Shown here in pieces: positions 1 to 7,719 of a stretch of 64,000 nt of DNA (position 1 is its first letter; the number at the start of each line of letters is the position of its first letter). The translations under genes and the position numbers were made by a program. The notes beneath the pieces are model-generated. The model ran no database searches, was not told the DNA's origin, and was given only the letters and a program-made list of their open reading frames with translations. The stretch lies in NCBI GenBank assembly GCA_963821755.1, contig CAWGEX010000003.1, positions 496,001 to 560,000 on the forward strand, read 5' to 3'. Source of the stretch: Bog-473 sp963821755. Its GTDB lineage: Bacteria > Actinomycetota > Acidimicrobiia > Acidimicrobiales > RAAP-2.

Positions 1-229
1 TGTAGTTGCCCCGCTCAGAACGACCACAACCGCAACTCGTGATGTGCAGCAATCATGGCGGGTCGAAGGTGCAGGGCTGGGGCGCGCTGGTTGCATTTTG
101 GTTGCGCTTACGGAGCCTGAGCGTGAAAACGCACGGACCCGAAGGCCGGGCCTCTCCATCGGATGAGCCTTTCAGTTGACAAGCGGCCCGCTTAACCGCC
201 TTCAATGATGCACCGCAACTCGTTGACCT
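1..229. other. Left flank of the tRNA-Pro island, no gene seen
   Basis: I see no convincing coding frame, tRNA or hairpin with a T-tract in this stretch. It lies outside the att-like copy that begins at 230. Confidence 0.4.
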
Positions 230-283
230 GCACCTACATGGTCGGGCTGGGGAGATTTGAACTCCCGACCTCTTGACCCCCAG
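230..283 (-). repeat. attL-like 54-bp copy of the tRNA-Pro 3' end
   Basis: This segment matches 6255-6308 over 54 bases with one mismatch (position 238 against 6263). It holds the T-arm, variable region and part of the anticodon arm of tRNA-Pro plus the encoded CCA, then breaks off abruptly, so it cannot be a working tRNA. Direct repeats of a tRNA 3' end are the classical scar of integration by a tyrosine recombinase. The intact tRNA and an integrase remnant at the other end of the 6-kb interval support calling this the distal attachment site. Confidence 0.85.
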
Positions 284-493
284 GTATCTGCCGCTAAACG
301 CTTTGCGGATTGGCCTTTGTCCAGATCAGTCCTGAACGTAAGGGTCAAAGTTAAGCGCGGTAAAAACCTACGCCACGACTCCGAACCGTCGCCGCTCGCG
401 TTCCGACGTTCCGCTCAAAAAACCCGCGGGGTCGCTGTCGGCGCGCGTGGTTGACGCACTCCGCCTGCACCCTGGCAGCGCGTTGTCCCAAGC

Positions 494-1855
494 TCAGGAG
501 CGGGCTACGGACCCGCGAGACGCTGCGTATATCTGCCAGCGGTCGGGCACGCCTTTCAGTTCGTGTTCTCCTCGGTCCGTAAAGGAAAGTCCAGAGCCGG
601 CGACCAGGTCGCGCACGGTGCGCGACACGAGGACCTCGTGGGGCCCGGCCAGCGCGGCGACTCGTGCGCCGAGGTGCGCGGAAATGCCGCCGATGTCTTC
701 GCCCCGGAGCTCGATCTCACCGGTGTGCAGCCCGGCCCGAACCTCAAGTCCGAGCTCGGGGGCGGCGTCTGAGATCGCGAGGCTGCACGACACGGCCCTC
801 GCCGGACCATCGAAACGCGCGAGCACGCCGTCGCCGGTTGACTTCACCAAGATGCCCCGATGACGGCCGATCTCGCGTTCGACGAGCCGGTCGTGGCGAT
901 CCAGGAGTTGCTTCCACGCGGCATCGCCGAGCGTCGAAGCGCGGGCGGTCGAGTCGACGATATCGGTATATAACACGGTGGCCAGCACACGGTCCGTGAA
1001 GCCGATCGGTCGCACGCCGGTGACGAACTCCTCGAGGTCGTCGACCCAATCAACGATCGCGCCAGTGGTCTGGAGAACGGAGAGGTGGCCATTGAATTCG
1101 ATCGGGAGGAACCGCGCTCCCGGAATATGCTGTGCCAGGTATTCGCCGCTCGCAAACGGGACGGAGTTGTCGCTGGTCGCGTGCACCACGAGTGTCGGCA
1201 CCGAGATCGCGGGGAGCACCGAACGCACGTCGATGAGCTCGTTCATCTCCATCAAACGCGCCACCGCACCCGGGCTCGCGCAGGCGACCTCTGCCTCGCC
1301 GAACGCGTCAATGTTGTCCTCGGTGACTTCACCAGGAGGCAAGAGTGTCGCCAGACAGAGGCCGGTTCCCCAGTACTCGTGGACGAGATCGCGCCGGGCG
1401 GCCGCATCCTCGGCGGTCGCTGCCCACGGGTGATCGTCGGTGAGGTGGAACGTGGCGCACGCGCCGTACAGCGTGAGCGAGTGGACGCGCTCGGGGAACG
1501 TCGCCGCGAACAGAATCGACATCGGACCGCCCTCAGACACGCCGACCAGCGCGGCTTGCTCCGACCCGACCGCGTCCATCACGGCCCGCACATCGTCCAT
1601 GCGGTCCTCGAGGCCCGGAATGTCGGTGGACCGGTCGCTCAGCCCCGTGCCGACCTTGTCGAACGTGATCACTCGGGCGAAGCGCGCCAGTCGTTCGAAC
1701 CACGTCGCCGCGGTCGCCCAGCTCGCAGGATCGAGGGTCCGGTTGAGGTGCGAGACGAATCCGGGGACGAACACTACGTCGATCGGACCGTCGCCGATCA
1801 CCGCGTATGCGATGTGCAGATCACCCCGGCGGGCATAGTGGACCTTGGGAGCCAC
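494..1855 (-). CDS. Alpha/beta-hydrolase fused to class III adenylate cyclase
   Basis: Predicted 453-residue protein. Residues ~1-270 form an alpha/beta-hydrolase with the nucleophile elbow VGVSEGG and a late catalytic His in NGHLS. Residues ~275-445 are a class III nucleotidyl cyclase domain: the metal-binding aspartates lie in LYTDIVDST and STGDG, the Lys of VKSTGDG is the residue that usually selects adenine, and DIGGISAHLGAR resembles the distal half of the active site. The expected reaction is ATP to cAMP; the hydrolase half is often proposed to sense a small molecule. I chose the GTG at 1853-1855 because GAGG lies 8 nt upstream and the first domain begins just after it; a longer frame reaches 2059 but runs through a repeat. 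It lies within the tRNA-Pro island. Confidence 0.88.
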   Translation of the reverse strand: MAPKVHYARRGDLHIAYAVIGDGPIDVVFVPGFVSHLNRTLDPASWATAATWFERLARFARVITFDKVGTGLSDRSTDIPGLEDRMDDVRAVMDAVGSEQAALVGVSEGGPMSILFAATFPERVHSLTLYGACATFHLTDDHPWAATAEDAAARRDLVHEYWGTGLCLATLLPPGEVTEDNIDAFGEAEVACASPGAVARLMEMNELIDVRSVLPAISVPTLVVHATSDNSVPFASGEYLAQHIPGARFLPIEFNGHLSVLQTTGAIVDWVDDLEEFVTGVRPIGFTDRVLATVLYTDIVDSTARASTLGDAAWKQLLDRHDRLVEREIGRHRGILVKSTGDGVLARFDGPARAVSCSLAISDAAPELGLEVRAGLHTGEIELRGEDIGGISAHLGARVAALAGPHEVLVSRTVRDLVAGSGLSFTDRGEHELKGVPDRWQIYAASRGSVARS

Positions 1856-2022
1856 GCTGACATCCTCACACAGACCGATCTTTACTTCACCCGAGATCGA
1901 CGAAATTTGGCGATCGGGTGACGAAGCACCAGGGAAATCTCTCGGGCCGTCCCCGAACACGCGTTTCCGAAAGGCCGCGACCCACATATCGCCTGATGGC
2001 CAAGGTTTTGCAGCACCTTCAG

Positions 2023-2112
2023 TCCTGAAAGGTGTGTTGATGCTGCCTTCCGCGAGCATTGTCGTATAGCGAATAGCTGCCGTCGGGCCTTGGACACGTA
2101 CCAGATCTACGA
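2023..2112 (+). repeat. Repeat A, copy 1
   Basis: About 90 bases here recur in diverged form at 4342-4430, in the same orientation, including the shared core TAGCGA.TAGCT.CCGTCGGGCC. The end of the copy, GGGCCTTGGACACGTACC, recurs at 3003-3022. The repeat abuts the left inverted repeat at 2116. Confidence 0.7.
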
Positions 2113-2115
2113 TGG

Positions 2116-2241
2116 CACCGACTTGAGGGCACCCCGAGTCGCTTCGGAAGGACTCCCTCGCAACTAACTGTCAATCGCGATTGCGTTGACACGCATCCGG
2201 TGTCCGCTCAACACTGACGCATCATCCTGTCAGCAGGGGTG
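2116..2241 (+). repeat. Left arm of a ~126-bp inverted repeat
   Basis: The reverse complement of this segment is found at 5333-5458 with about seven substitutions and one single-base gap. The two arms enclose 2242-5332 and point inward: this one lies directly upstream of the gene at 2268, the other upstream of the gene starting at 5097. The arm contains a perfect 12-bp palindrome. Confidence 0.85.
2172..2183. promoter_or_regulatory. Palindromic operator candidate, left copy
   Basis: CAATCGCGATTG is a perfect 12-bp palindrome, nested in a wider TGTCAA...TTGACA arrangement whose right half also looks like a -35 element. It is fully conserved in the right arm at 5390-5401 although neighbouring bases have diverged, which favours a protein-binding site. 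Confidence 0.5.
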
Positions 2242-2267
2242 AGAGCAAACGGTAGGGGGGAGACCAA

Positions 2268-2624
2268 ATGGGGATTGGCTATGCCCGTGAACAGGCCAGC
2301 AAGATTGTTCACAGACTTGGCTCGTCCGCGTTGCCACTCCGTGAGCGGCTGCTTGCGGCCTATCTCTATGCGTTCCTTCCCGCCCTTGGCGACTCAGGCA
2401 GGGATTATCTACCCGAGGAGCTCAACCAGTCGATGAGGCTGCTCGACTCCCGGATGAGAACCCGGGAGGACCTTGGCCCCGAAGGCGCCCTGCAATCAAC
2501 GCTGGCACAGATGACGGACCGGCAAATGGAGGAATGTGCCGACGCGATGATCGATATCGCACTGCGTATCCTCAGGGTCGATCGCAGCGGTCCAGGCGAC
2601 CTTTTGCAAGGGGGGGGTCAGTGA
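2268..2624 (+). CDS. Hypothetical 118-residue protein
   Basis: I do not recognise the family. The protein is soluble, mainly helical by composition, with no Cys cluster, signal peptide or membrane segment. The ATG follows a strong purine-rich ribosome binding site (GGGGGGA, 5-6 nt upstream) and lies about 30 bases inside the left inverted repeat, whose palindrome and TTGACA-like element could drive it. Its partner in the module is the cyclic-nucleotide-binding gene read from the opposite arm. Confidence 0.65.
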   Translation: MGIGYAREQASKIVHRLGSSALPLRERLLAAYLYAFLPALGDSGRDYLPEELNQSMRLLDSRMRTREDLGPEGALQSTLAQMTDRQMEECADAMIDIALRILRVDRSGPGDLLQGGGQ

Positions 2625-2732
2625 CAGAGGACGGCCTGCTAGGGGCTTAGGGGCGATTGCCTATGAGCCACCTCAATTCCGCTGTAGCCGGATCGGGCAC
2701 GGCACGAACCTCAGCGGCGACCGGGGGGTCGG

Positions 2733-2975
2733 ATGGCGGATGATCCTGAGGCACCACGCTCACCTGAGGCATTCAGGCTTGGTGGCTTCCTAGACGCTCA
2801 TCACCCTGCCACCGGTGACGATCCGGCCACTGCCACGTGTGACTGGTGCGGCTTCCTGATGTACACGCCGAGGGCTGAGGGATTCAAGCACTTGCCGGCG
2901 GAGAGTGAGTTCTTCCGGGTCAAGAAATGGCTCAGTGATTTCACCGGCAGGCGAGCTCCCCACGATCGCCCCTAA
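2733..2975 (+). CDS. Hypothetical 80-residue protein with one CxxC
   Basis: Small acidic protein of unknown family with a single CDWCGF motif near residue 37 that could bind metal or take part in dimerisation. The ATG is preceded by a GGGGGG ribosome binding site. It follows the 2268 gene on the same strand after about 110 bases. Confidence 0.5.
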   Translation: MADDPEAPRSPEAFRLGGFLDAHHPATGDDPATATCDWCGFLMYTPRAEGFKHLPAESEFFRVKKWLSDFTGRRAPHDRP

Positions 2976-3002
2976 GCCCCAGAAACCTCCCGGCGCTACC
3001 GT

Positions 3003-3045
3003 CATGGGCCTTGGACACGTACCGGATCCACGACCGCACCGAGGA
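3003..3045 (+). repeat. Partial copy shared with repeat A and the inverted-repeat edge
   Basis: The string GGGCCTTGGACACGTACC and the following GATC.ACGA..GCACCGA recur from 2085-2122. The block sits between the 80-residue gene and the end of the membrane-protein gene on the other strand. Confidence 0.6.
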
Positions 3046-3077
3046 GAACGGGATCGTCGGCAAGATGGCATCCGGGG

Positions 3078-3932
3078 CTATTCGCCCAGGCGGGCAGGCC
3101 GCGCTTCAGTCGCCTGCCTCCGCGCGTGGAGGAACTCCTGGAGTGAGCCCACGAGAGCGCCCCCGGTCACCCCAACGAGCGCGCCCGCGAGAAAGGTGAG
3201 CAACTGGTCATGTTGCTGTGCCGAGAGGTTGACTGCACCGGCCGAGCTTGCTGCGGACTCGAATGTGGTCCCCGTCGTCGGCTGGACCTGCAAATACCAG
3301 GTTACCCAGCCACCGTCGTCGTTCACCGGGCGCTGACCGGTCGTCCAGTCGAATGAGCGGGCGTCCAGCAGCTTGTAGTGGACCTCCACGGCGCCCAGAG
3401 TGCCCTGCTGCGAGAGGACCTCCAGCGGCGCTTGAACCGTGGGTAGCTCGGCTGTCGCGACGCTGCTATCGCTGTCGAACCCGAGCGGCGGCCCTGCGAA
3501 CGTCAGGTTGGCCGACTCGTGGACGTAGTCGCCCCTTGCACGAAGTGGGCTGGGCACCAGGTCGAACCGCAGATTCAGTACGGCTTTCGGGTACCGGTGG
3601 CACTGGTAGACGGCCGCACAGGGCCTCATGGAGAGGTCCTTCGGGTAGTACAGGTCTACCGTGATGGGGCCAGCAGGGACGGCCGGCCCGGACTTCACCG
3701 TGGCGTCCACGGTGACCTGCTCGGTGCCCAACGAGTGGCTCTCGTACACATTGATATCGACTATCGGGCTGCTTGTTGGCAGCACGACCAGCCCGAAGGA
3801 CGCCGGGGCGGGAGGGCTCGAGCCGGACGGCAGGATCACGTAGGACAGGACGCCTAGCGCAACCGCCACGAAGAGCAGCACGGCGGCGACCCAATAGCCC
3901 GATTCCTTCCCCCGTCGGCCTACACGCGCCAC
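3078..3932 (-). CDS. Hypothetical membrane protein, two membrane segments
   Basis: 284 residues. A basic N-terminus (RVGRRGK) is followed by a hydrophobic helix at ~13-36; a beta-rich extracytoplasmic region of about 200 residues follows; a second hydrophobic, Gly/Val-rich helix lies near 245-265, then a basic tail. The topology suggests two membrane anchors with an external domain. The GTG at 3932 follows TACAGT by 15 nt. No family recognised. It is carried by the tRNA-Pro island. Confidence 0.65.
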   Translation of the reverse strand: MARVGRRGKESGYWVAAVLLFVAVALGVLSYVILPSGSSPPAPASFGLVVLPTSSPIVDINVYESHSLGTEQVTVDATVKSGPAVPAGPITVDLYYPKDLSMRPCAAVYQCHRYPKAVLNLRFDLVPSPLRARGDYVHESANLTFAGPPLGFDSDSSVATAELPTVQAPLEVLSQQGTLGAVEVHYKLLDARSFDWTTGQRPVNDDGGWVTWYLQVQPTTGTTFESAASSAGAVNLSAQQHDQLLTFLAGALVGVTGGALVGSLQEFLHARRQATEARPARLGE

Positions 3933-4629
3933 GGTGCTCGATGCTCGACTGTAGACATCAGGTGGTGCACCTTCACTTCATCTCTGAGCCAGCCCGGTAG
4001 CAGTCCCCGGGTCGAACCCCGGGGTTACGTTCAGGGCGTGCGGCGGCGGTCGCCGCCTGGTGGCGCGCCTCACCGGGATCCCCAGCATTGCCTTCGGGGG
4101 GATCGTCGACCACGACCGAAGTGCGGACCCGCAACGCGGCGCGGTCTGGGTGGCACTTTATTTCGGCACGTACCCCCGCTCATGGTGAAAGCCGCCTCTA
4201 CATCCCCCTTTGCTCCTGAGGCAACTCCCGGACCGTTACGCACTCTAAACCGGTCGATGTTCCCCTAGGACCAGCTCTCCCCCGACGAGGATAGTCCGCC
4301 GCCCACGGCGACGGGCGGGTAAGTGACCGCGAGGCGTTTTAGTCCTGAACAGTGTGGCGATGCTGCACCTTCCCCGAGCAATGTCGAATAGCGAGTAGCT
4401 ACCGTCGGGCCCGTGGACACGACCCCGGAGTTGGGCAGCGCAGCGCCAGTCGCGTGGACAGCAATCACTGCGTCTTATGGGACCGGCACGTTCGTCGCGC
4501 TGGTCGTAGCCAACCGGGGTCAACCAGAACTGTTGTGGTTTCTCGTTTAATACGGCTTCCCGCTTCCAGATCCGGGACCCGCGACGTACAAGCCCGCCCC
4601 GCACCGTCACAAGTGGGATAGTCAGAGCA
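3933..4629. other. Intergenic stretch with hairpin and repeat A copy
   Basis: No convincing gene. It holds a GC-rich hairpin at 4005-4024 (CCCCGGG / CCCGGGG, 6-nt loop) and the second copy of repeat A at 4342-4430. A minus-strand frame that crosses the repeat has atypical composition and overlaps the cyclic-nucleotide-binding gene, so it is not called. Confidence 0.5.
4342..4430 (+). repeat. Repeat A, copy 2
   Basis: Diverged direct copy of 2023-2112. Both copies lie just outside or inside the inverted-repeat module and show that this part of the island grew by duplication. Confidence 0.65.
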
Positions 4630-5097
4630 TTAGGACGACGCCGGGCGCCGATAGGGGATCGCCATGGACCGACATTTAGCGCAGACGGCTGGGGTTGCCG
4701 TTTCCAACCGGGCCGAGACTTCATAGAGCAGGTGCTTAGCCAGCCCGGGAATATCGTCGAGAAGTTGGTTCAAGCCAGCATGAGTGAGAACCAGTGTCCA
4801 CAGTTCGGTATCCGCCACCACAGTGGCGTTACGAGGGTGATGCGAAATGACGGCCAGTTCCCCCACGACATCGCCAGCAGTCCTTGTGGCCACGCGCTGT
4901 CCATCGCGAGTCACTGACGCGATCCCATCGAGGAGTATGAACAATTCACGGCCAACTTCACCCTGACGAGCAAGAACCTTCCCGGCAGGAAGATTCAGCG
5001 GGGTTGCCACCGTGCCAATCTTCTCAAGCTGCCCTTTGGTGCAGTTCGAGAACAGAGGAACAGATGCGATGTGCTGCAGGTACTCGTCACGAGTCAT
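4630..5097 (-). CDS. Stand-alone cyclic-nucleotide-binding protein
   Basis: 155 residues, almost entirely one cNMP-binding (CAP-type) beta-roll: PLFSNCTKGQLEKIG opens the domain, PAGKVLARQGEVGRELFILL matches the conserved beta strands, and GELAVISHHPRNATVVA is the phosphate-binding cassette (Gly-Glu-Leu and the Arg). No HTH, kinase or channel domain follows; the C-terminal tail carries CAKC. It probably binds cAMP and acts through protein partners. It shares the island with the adenylate cyclase fusion at 494-1855, and the right inverted repeat at 5333-5458 lies upstream and points toward it. Confidence 0.85.
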   Translation of the reverse strand: MTRDEYLQHIASVPLFSNCTKGQLEKIGTVATPLNLPAGKVLARQGEVGRELFILLDGIASVTRDGQRVATRTAGDVVGELAVISHHPRNATVVADTELWTLVLTHAGLNQLLDDIPGLAKHLLYEVSARLETATPAVCAKCRSMAIPYRRPASS

Positions 5098-5332
5098 CGA
5101 GATTCCAGCTTTCTACCGGCCCCGGGGTCGATCGTGAGGCAGGCGGTTAACATTGCGACACTCTTCGGTCCGCTCGCCCCAAGCTGCCCGTCGCTCGGCG
5201 AGTGCGGGTAATACGTGATGCAATCGAGACTCTCTCGATCCAATGGCTCCCCGGGCTCGCGACACGCACCTCCAGTACTAGGGACATGTCGCGGCCCGGA
5301 AAGAGTCGGTTCCCGGCAAATCGGTTCGTCGG

Positions 5333-5458
5333 ACCCCTGCTGACAGGATGATGCGTCAGTGTTGAACGGACACTGGATCCGTGTCAACGCAATCGCGATT
5401 GACACTTGGTTGCGAGGTAGTCCTTCCGAAGCGACTCGGGGGTGCCCTCAAGTCGGTG
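5333..5458 (-). repeat. Right arm of the ~126-bp inverted repeat
   Basis: Reverse complement of 2116-2241 at roughly 93 percent identity. It faces the interior of the module, toward the cyclic-nucleotide-binding gene that starts at 5097. Confidence 0.85.
5390..5401. promoter_or_regulatory. Palindromic operator candidate, right copy
   Basis: Exact second copy of the palindrome CAATCGCGATTG found at 2172-2183. Confidence 0.5.
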
Positions 5459-5494
5459 CCAAGTTGGGTGCCAGAACCGATCCAAGGACGAGAC

Positions 5495-5886
5495 TCAATC
5501 GGGCAAATGCGCTTTCCTAGCCTCTACAGCCAGCGACTGGGCATACTGGCGGGAGAAGCCGAAGTGACGCCGCGAACTCAGTGAGGCTCATGTCCTCTTC
5601 GAGGCAGCACGAGTGCATGAGGGCCACGCGCCAGGCGCGCCGACGAGCGACGACCTGCTTGAATGCCTTGTCCAGAGAGTCTCGGATCTGCTCAGTGGGA
5701 AGATTACGGACAGCATAAACTGCCCCCGCCGAGGTAATGAGCTTGTCCTCGACGGCTCGTACAATCTCTAGTTGGATTGCGATCTCGGAGCTCTTCTGCC
5801 GCTCTCCGCAACTCTTTGAACTCCTCGATCGGCATCAATTTCAAGACTACGGGATCAGCGCTCAAGGTTCCCGATCGAGTGGTCAT
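5495..5886 (-). pseudogene. Frameshifted HTH-domain gene
   Basis: Three consecutive reading-frame segments can be joined. The first encodes LKLMPIEEFKELRRA; after one extra base near 5805 a second encodes EIVRAVEDKLITSAGA and AFKQVVARRRAWRVAL; after another extra base near 5560 the frame gives FGFSRQYAQSLAVEARKAH, the recognition-helix-like part of a helix-turn-helix that begins in MSLTEFAA. Both shifts are +1. The intact gene would encode about 128 residues. The family resembles small XRE- or sigma-region-4-like regulators, but I cannot name it. It is part of the degraded tRNA-Pro island. Confidence 0.6.
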
Positions 5887-6037
5887 CGTCGATTCTGGAC
5901 TGTGCTGCCGGACCCCATCCACAGCCGGGAACCAGGTGTATGGGTACAAAGAACGGCATCCACGCCACTCCCCCAACTCTGGAAGATGAACTCGGGAGCG
6001 GCGACGGAGGGGAGAGGTTGACGCCCCAGTCCTACCC

Positions 6038-6187
6038 CTGATGTTGGCTTCGGGAGTGCCCACAAAGGTGGTGACAGAAATGCTCGGCCACTCCTCCCCC
6101 ACCATCACGTTGTCGATCTATGCCCACGTGTTACCCGGCATGGCCGAAGAGGCAGACGCGGCGCTGTCAGCATCGTTGCTCGGGTGA
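6038..6187 (+). pseudogene. C-terminal remnant of a tyrosine integrase
   Basis: The frame ending at TGA 6185-6187 encodes PLMLASGVPTKVVTEMLGHS followed by SIYAHVLPGM: the LGHSS motif and the catalytic Tyr region (SIYAHV) of phage-type integrases. The HxxR motif and everything N-terminal are missing, and no start can be assigned. It lies 67 bases from the attR copy, the usual position of an integrase in a tRNA-targeted element. It is a non-functional fragment. Confidence 0.85.
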
Positions 6188-6254
6188 GTGGTGACAAAAT
6201 GCTGACAAGTCACTCTTTCACCTGGTTGACACCCTCCCGAGGGGCCTTTCACCA

Positions 6255-6308
6255 GCACCTACGTGGTCGGGCTGGGGAGATTTGAACTCCCGACCTCTTG
6301 ACCCCCAG
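6255..6308 (-). repeat. attR-like 54-bp direct repeat overlapping tRNA-Pro
   Basis: Matches 230-283 with one mismatch. It covers the 3' part of the intact tRNA gene, so integration here would have regenerated a complete tRNA. Confidence 0.85.
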
Positions 6309-6341
6309 TCAAGCGCGCTAACCAAGCTGCGCCACAGCCCG
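6264..6341 (-). tRNA. tRNA-Pro(GGG)
   Basis: Cloverleaf read on the minus strand: acceptor CGGGCTG pairs with CAGCCCG, the anticodon loop reads CTGGGGG with anticodon GGG, the T-arm contains GTTCAAAT-type loop sequence (GAGTTCAAATCT), the discriminator is A and CCA is encoded. It is the integration target of the neighbouring element. Confidence 0.93.
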
Positions 6342-6540
6342 CGACCCGGCCAACGGTATCAGGCCCCTGGTGGCGGTCCGACGTGCGTTGGTGAACCGAC
6401 CGCCGCCAGCGTTGGGTAACTGCTCCGTTCAACCGGTGCACCTCCTCGTGCGCCGCAACCAGAAATGACCGCCACCGTGTGATCGGGAGCGGTATGATTC
6501 ACCTCTCTACCGACGTGCCAGTAACGTATCTCCGGTGCGC
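6342..6540. other. Intergenic between tRNA-Pro and the 6541 gene
   Basis: No gene seen. The region would hold the tRNA promoter, which reads leftward. Confidence 0.35.
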
Positions 6541-7161
6541 TCACCTCTTCTGTCCCTTCTTTTTTCGAACCTTGGGTGCTGCTTCACCCGATTTGCGACC
6601 AATGGCCGGCCTCAAAACCCCGGCCTTCCGGGCTTGCACAACCCAACGGCCGGCAGTGGAGCGAGATCCGCCGAGCTGTTCTCGCACGTCTTCAACCGGG
6701 CTCCGCGATCCACTTGCAACCGCCGCCCGGTAGGTCTTGGCCACCAACTGCAGGAATTCCTCAGTCACGGGCTCACCGCGGACGGGCCGCGTCACTGGCT
6801 CACCCCCCCATGCCGCGCCTTGCGGATATTCGGTCAGCCGAAACAAACCATCGCCGTCGTCGGACACGCGGACCGCGGCCTTGGCGAGGGCCAGTTTGAG
6901 CGCCTGGGCGATTCGTACGCGACGCAGACCCGCCGTTGTCAGACCTTCAGCGTCAATACGACCTCGTGACTCCAGATGGAGTTCGCTCACTTCTGGCCGT
7001 TGACCAGCAATCGTCTTCACCTTCATTTGCACAAGCAGGGGCTGGGCTGGATCATCAACGAAGGCAGTGAAGAGACTTGGGATTGCCGTCGCCGGTCCGG
7101 TCCTGATTGGCATGGCCCCGGACAGTGGCGTTACTTCGACCAGAGGTTGACGTCGGGGCAC
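6541..7161 (-). CDS. Hypothetical protein with C-terminal HTH-like domain
   Basis: 206 residues. Residues ~125-185 (FLQLVAKTYRAAVASG...VREQLGGSRSTAGRWV) resemble a winged-helix or HTH segment that often occurs in actinobacterial accessory regions, usually paired with RWV..AR..G.L; the extreme C-terminus is Lys/Arg-rich. The N-terminal ~110 residues are unknown. I chose the GTG at 7159-7161 because TATCAT lies exactly 6 nt upstream, the leaderless pattern seen at many starts here; the frame itself extends to 7227. It may be a leftover of a second mobile element at this tRNA. Confidence 0.65.
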   Translation of the reverse strand: MPRRQPLVEVTPLSGAMPIRTGPATAIPSLFTAFVDDPAQPLLVQMKVKTIAGQRPEVSELHLESRGRIDAEGLTTAGLRRVRIAQALKLALAKAAVRVSDDGDGLFRLTEYPQGAAWGGEPVTRPVRGEPVTEEFLQLVAKTYRAAVASGSRSPVEDVREQLGGSRSTAGRWVVQARKAGVLRPAIGRKSGEAAPKVRKKKGQKR

Positions 7162-7527
7162 ACCACAATGATATAGATGTGGCATAGCATAGTCAATCGT
7201 GACACACCTATATCGTTGGTTTGGCACTCATGTCCGCCCGTCGCAACTAGATACAGTTGTGTCACGTCTGTACCGTGTCACCGTGGACCGCCGACGCGTC
7301 GATCGAGGATTTGGTGCACAAGTGATGATTACGGCCACGAACTCTGGCGAGCCAGCCCGGTGTGGTTCCCGAGCGATTGGAGTCGATCCGGCCATTATTT
7401 GCAGAGCGGGAGGGCAAGGGTCGAGACACGACTGGGCGTCCTGCTGCCGACTACGGGAAGGTGTTGCCATGAGGTGCGGCGGCGCATTTGCCGAGATCGC
7501 CAAGTCAGGAGACCCCCGCTAGCTCTC
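7162..7527. other. Promoter region and degraded sequence, no gene seen
   Basis: Holds the promoter of the leftward gene at 6541. Frames in both directions are short and have poor composition. Confidence 0.35.
7168..7173 (-). promoter_or_regulatory. -10 box for leaderless start of the 6541 gene
   Basis: TATCAT on the minus strand, 6 nt before the GTG at 7161. The surrounding ~100 bases are AT-richer than the neighbours and contain repeated GTGTCAC/GTGACAC-like strings. Confidence 0.5.
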
Positions 7528-7719
7528 ATGAGCCGCACGGCGATCTCCCTCGAAGAGCCCGCTCCCGTGCTGGACGTTGACCGCAAGACGGCATGCGGCC
7601 GACTACCCAGACTGAACCTCGGGTGGCGCGTCATCGTGCTCTCGACAATGGTGATCGTCACTGCTGTCCGACACAACTTTGGTCATCTCAGCGTTGGGTC
7701 GACCTGTCTGCGGTGGTGA
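7528..7719 (+). pseudogene. Excisionase-like HTH remnant
   Basis: The frame starts with SLEEPAPVLDVDRKTACGRL and continues PRLNLGWRVIVLS. This follows the pattern of excisionase/MerR-type HTH proteins (LSLEEAA.VLGVDRKT...LP...LG.RVVVP), but residues between the recognition helix and the wing are missing, and the C-terminus is not family-like. It is probably a decayed xis-type gene from an element on this side of the tRNA. Confidence 0.45.

Larger units (their letters stand above)
230..6308. mobile_element. Degraded integrative element in tRNA-Pro(GGG)
   Basis: The element is bounded by two 54-bp copies of the tRNA-Pro 3' end. The C-terminal end of a tyrosine integrase survives at 6038-6187, beside the intact tRNA, where integrases of tRNA-targeting elements normally lie. 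Cargo is a hydrolase-cyclase fusion, two small unknown genes, a membrane protein, a cyclic-nucleotide-binding protein and a broken HTH gene. No replication, transfer or phage structural gene is visible, so the element is probably immobile. Confidence 0.7.

Noticed and set aside
1856..2059. N-terminal extension of the hydrolase-cyclase to ATG 2059.
   Set aside because: It runs through repeat A, lacks family similarity, and a GTG with ribosome binding site lies exactly at the domain start.
4001..4030. T-arm-like string GGGTCGAACCCC that could mark another tRNA remnant.
   Set aside because: The loop lacks the second T, and no acceptor, anticodon or D-arm can be formed around it; it is better explained as a GC hairpin.
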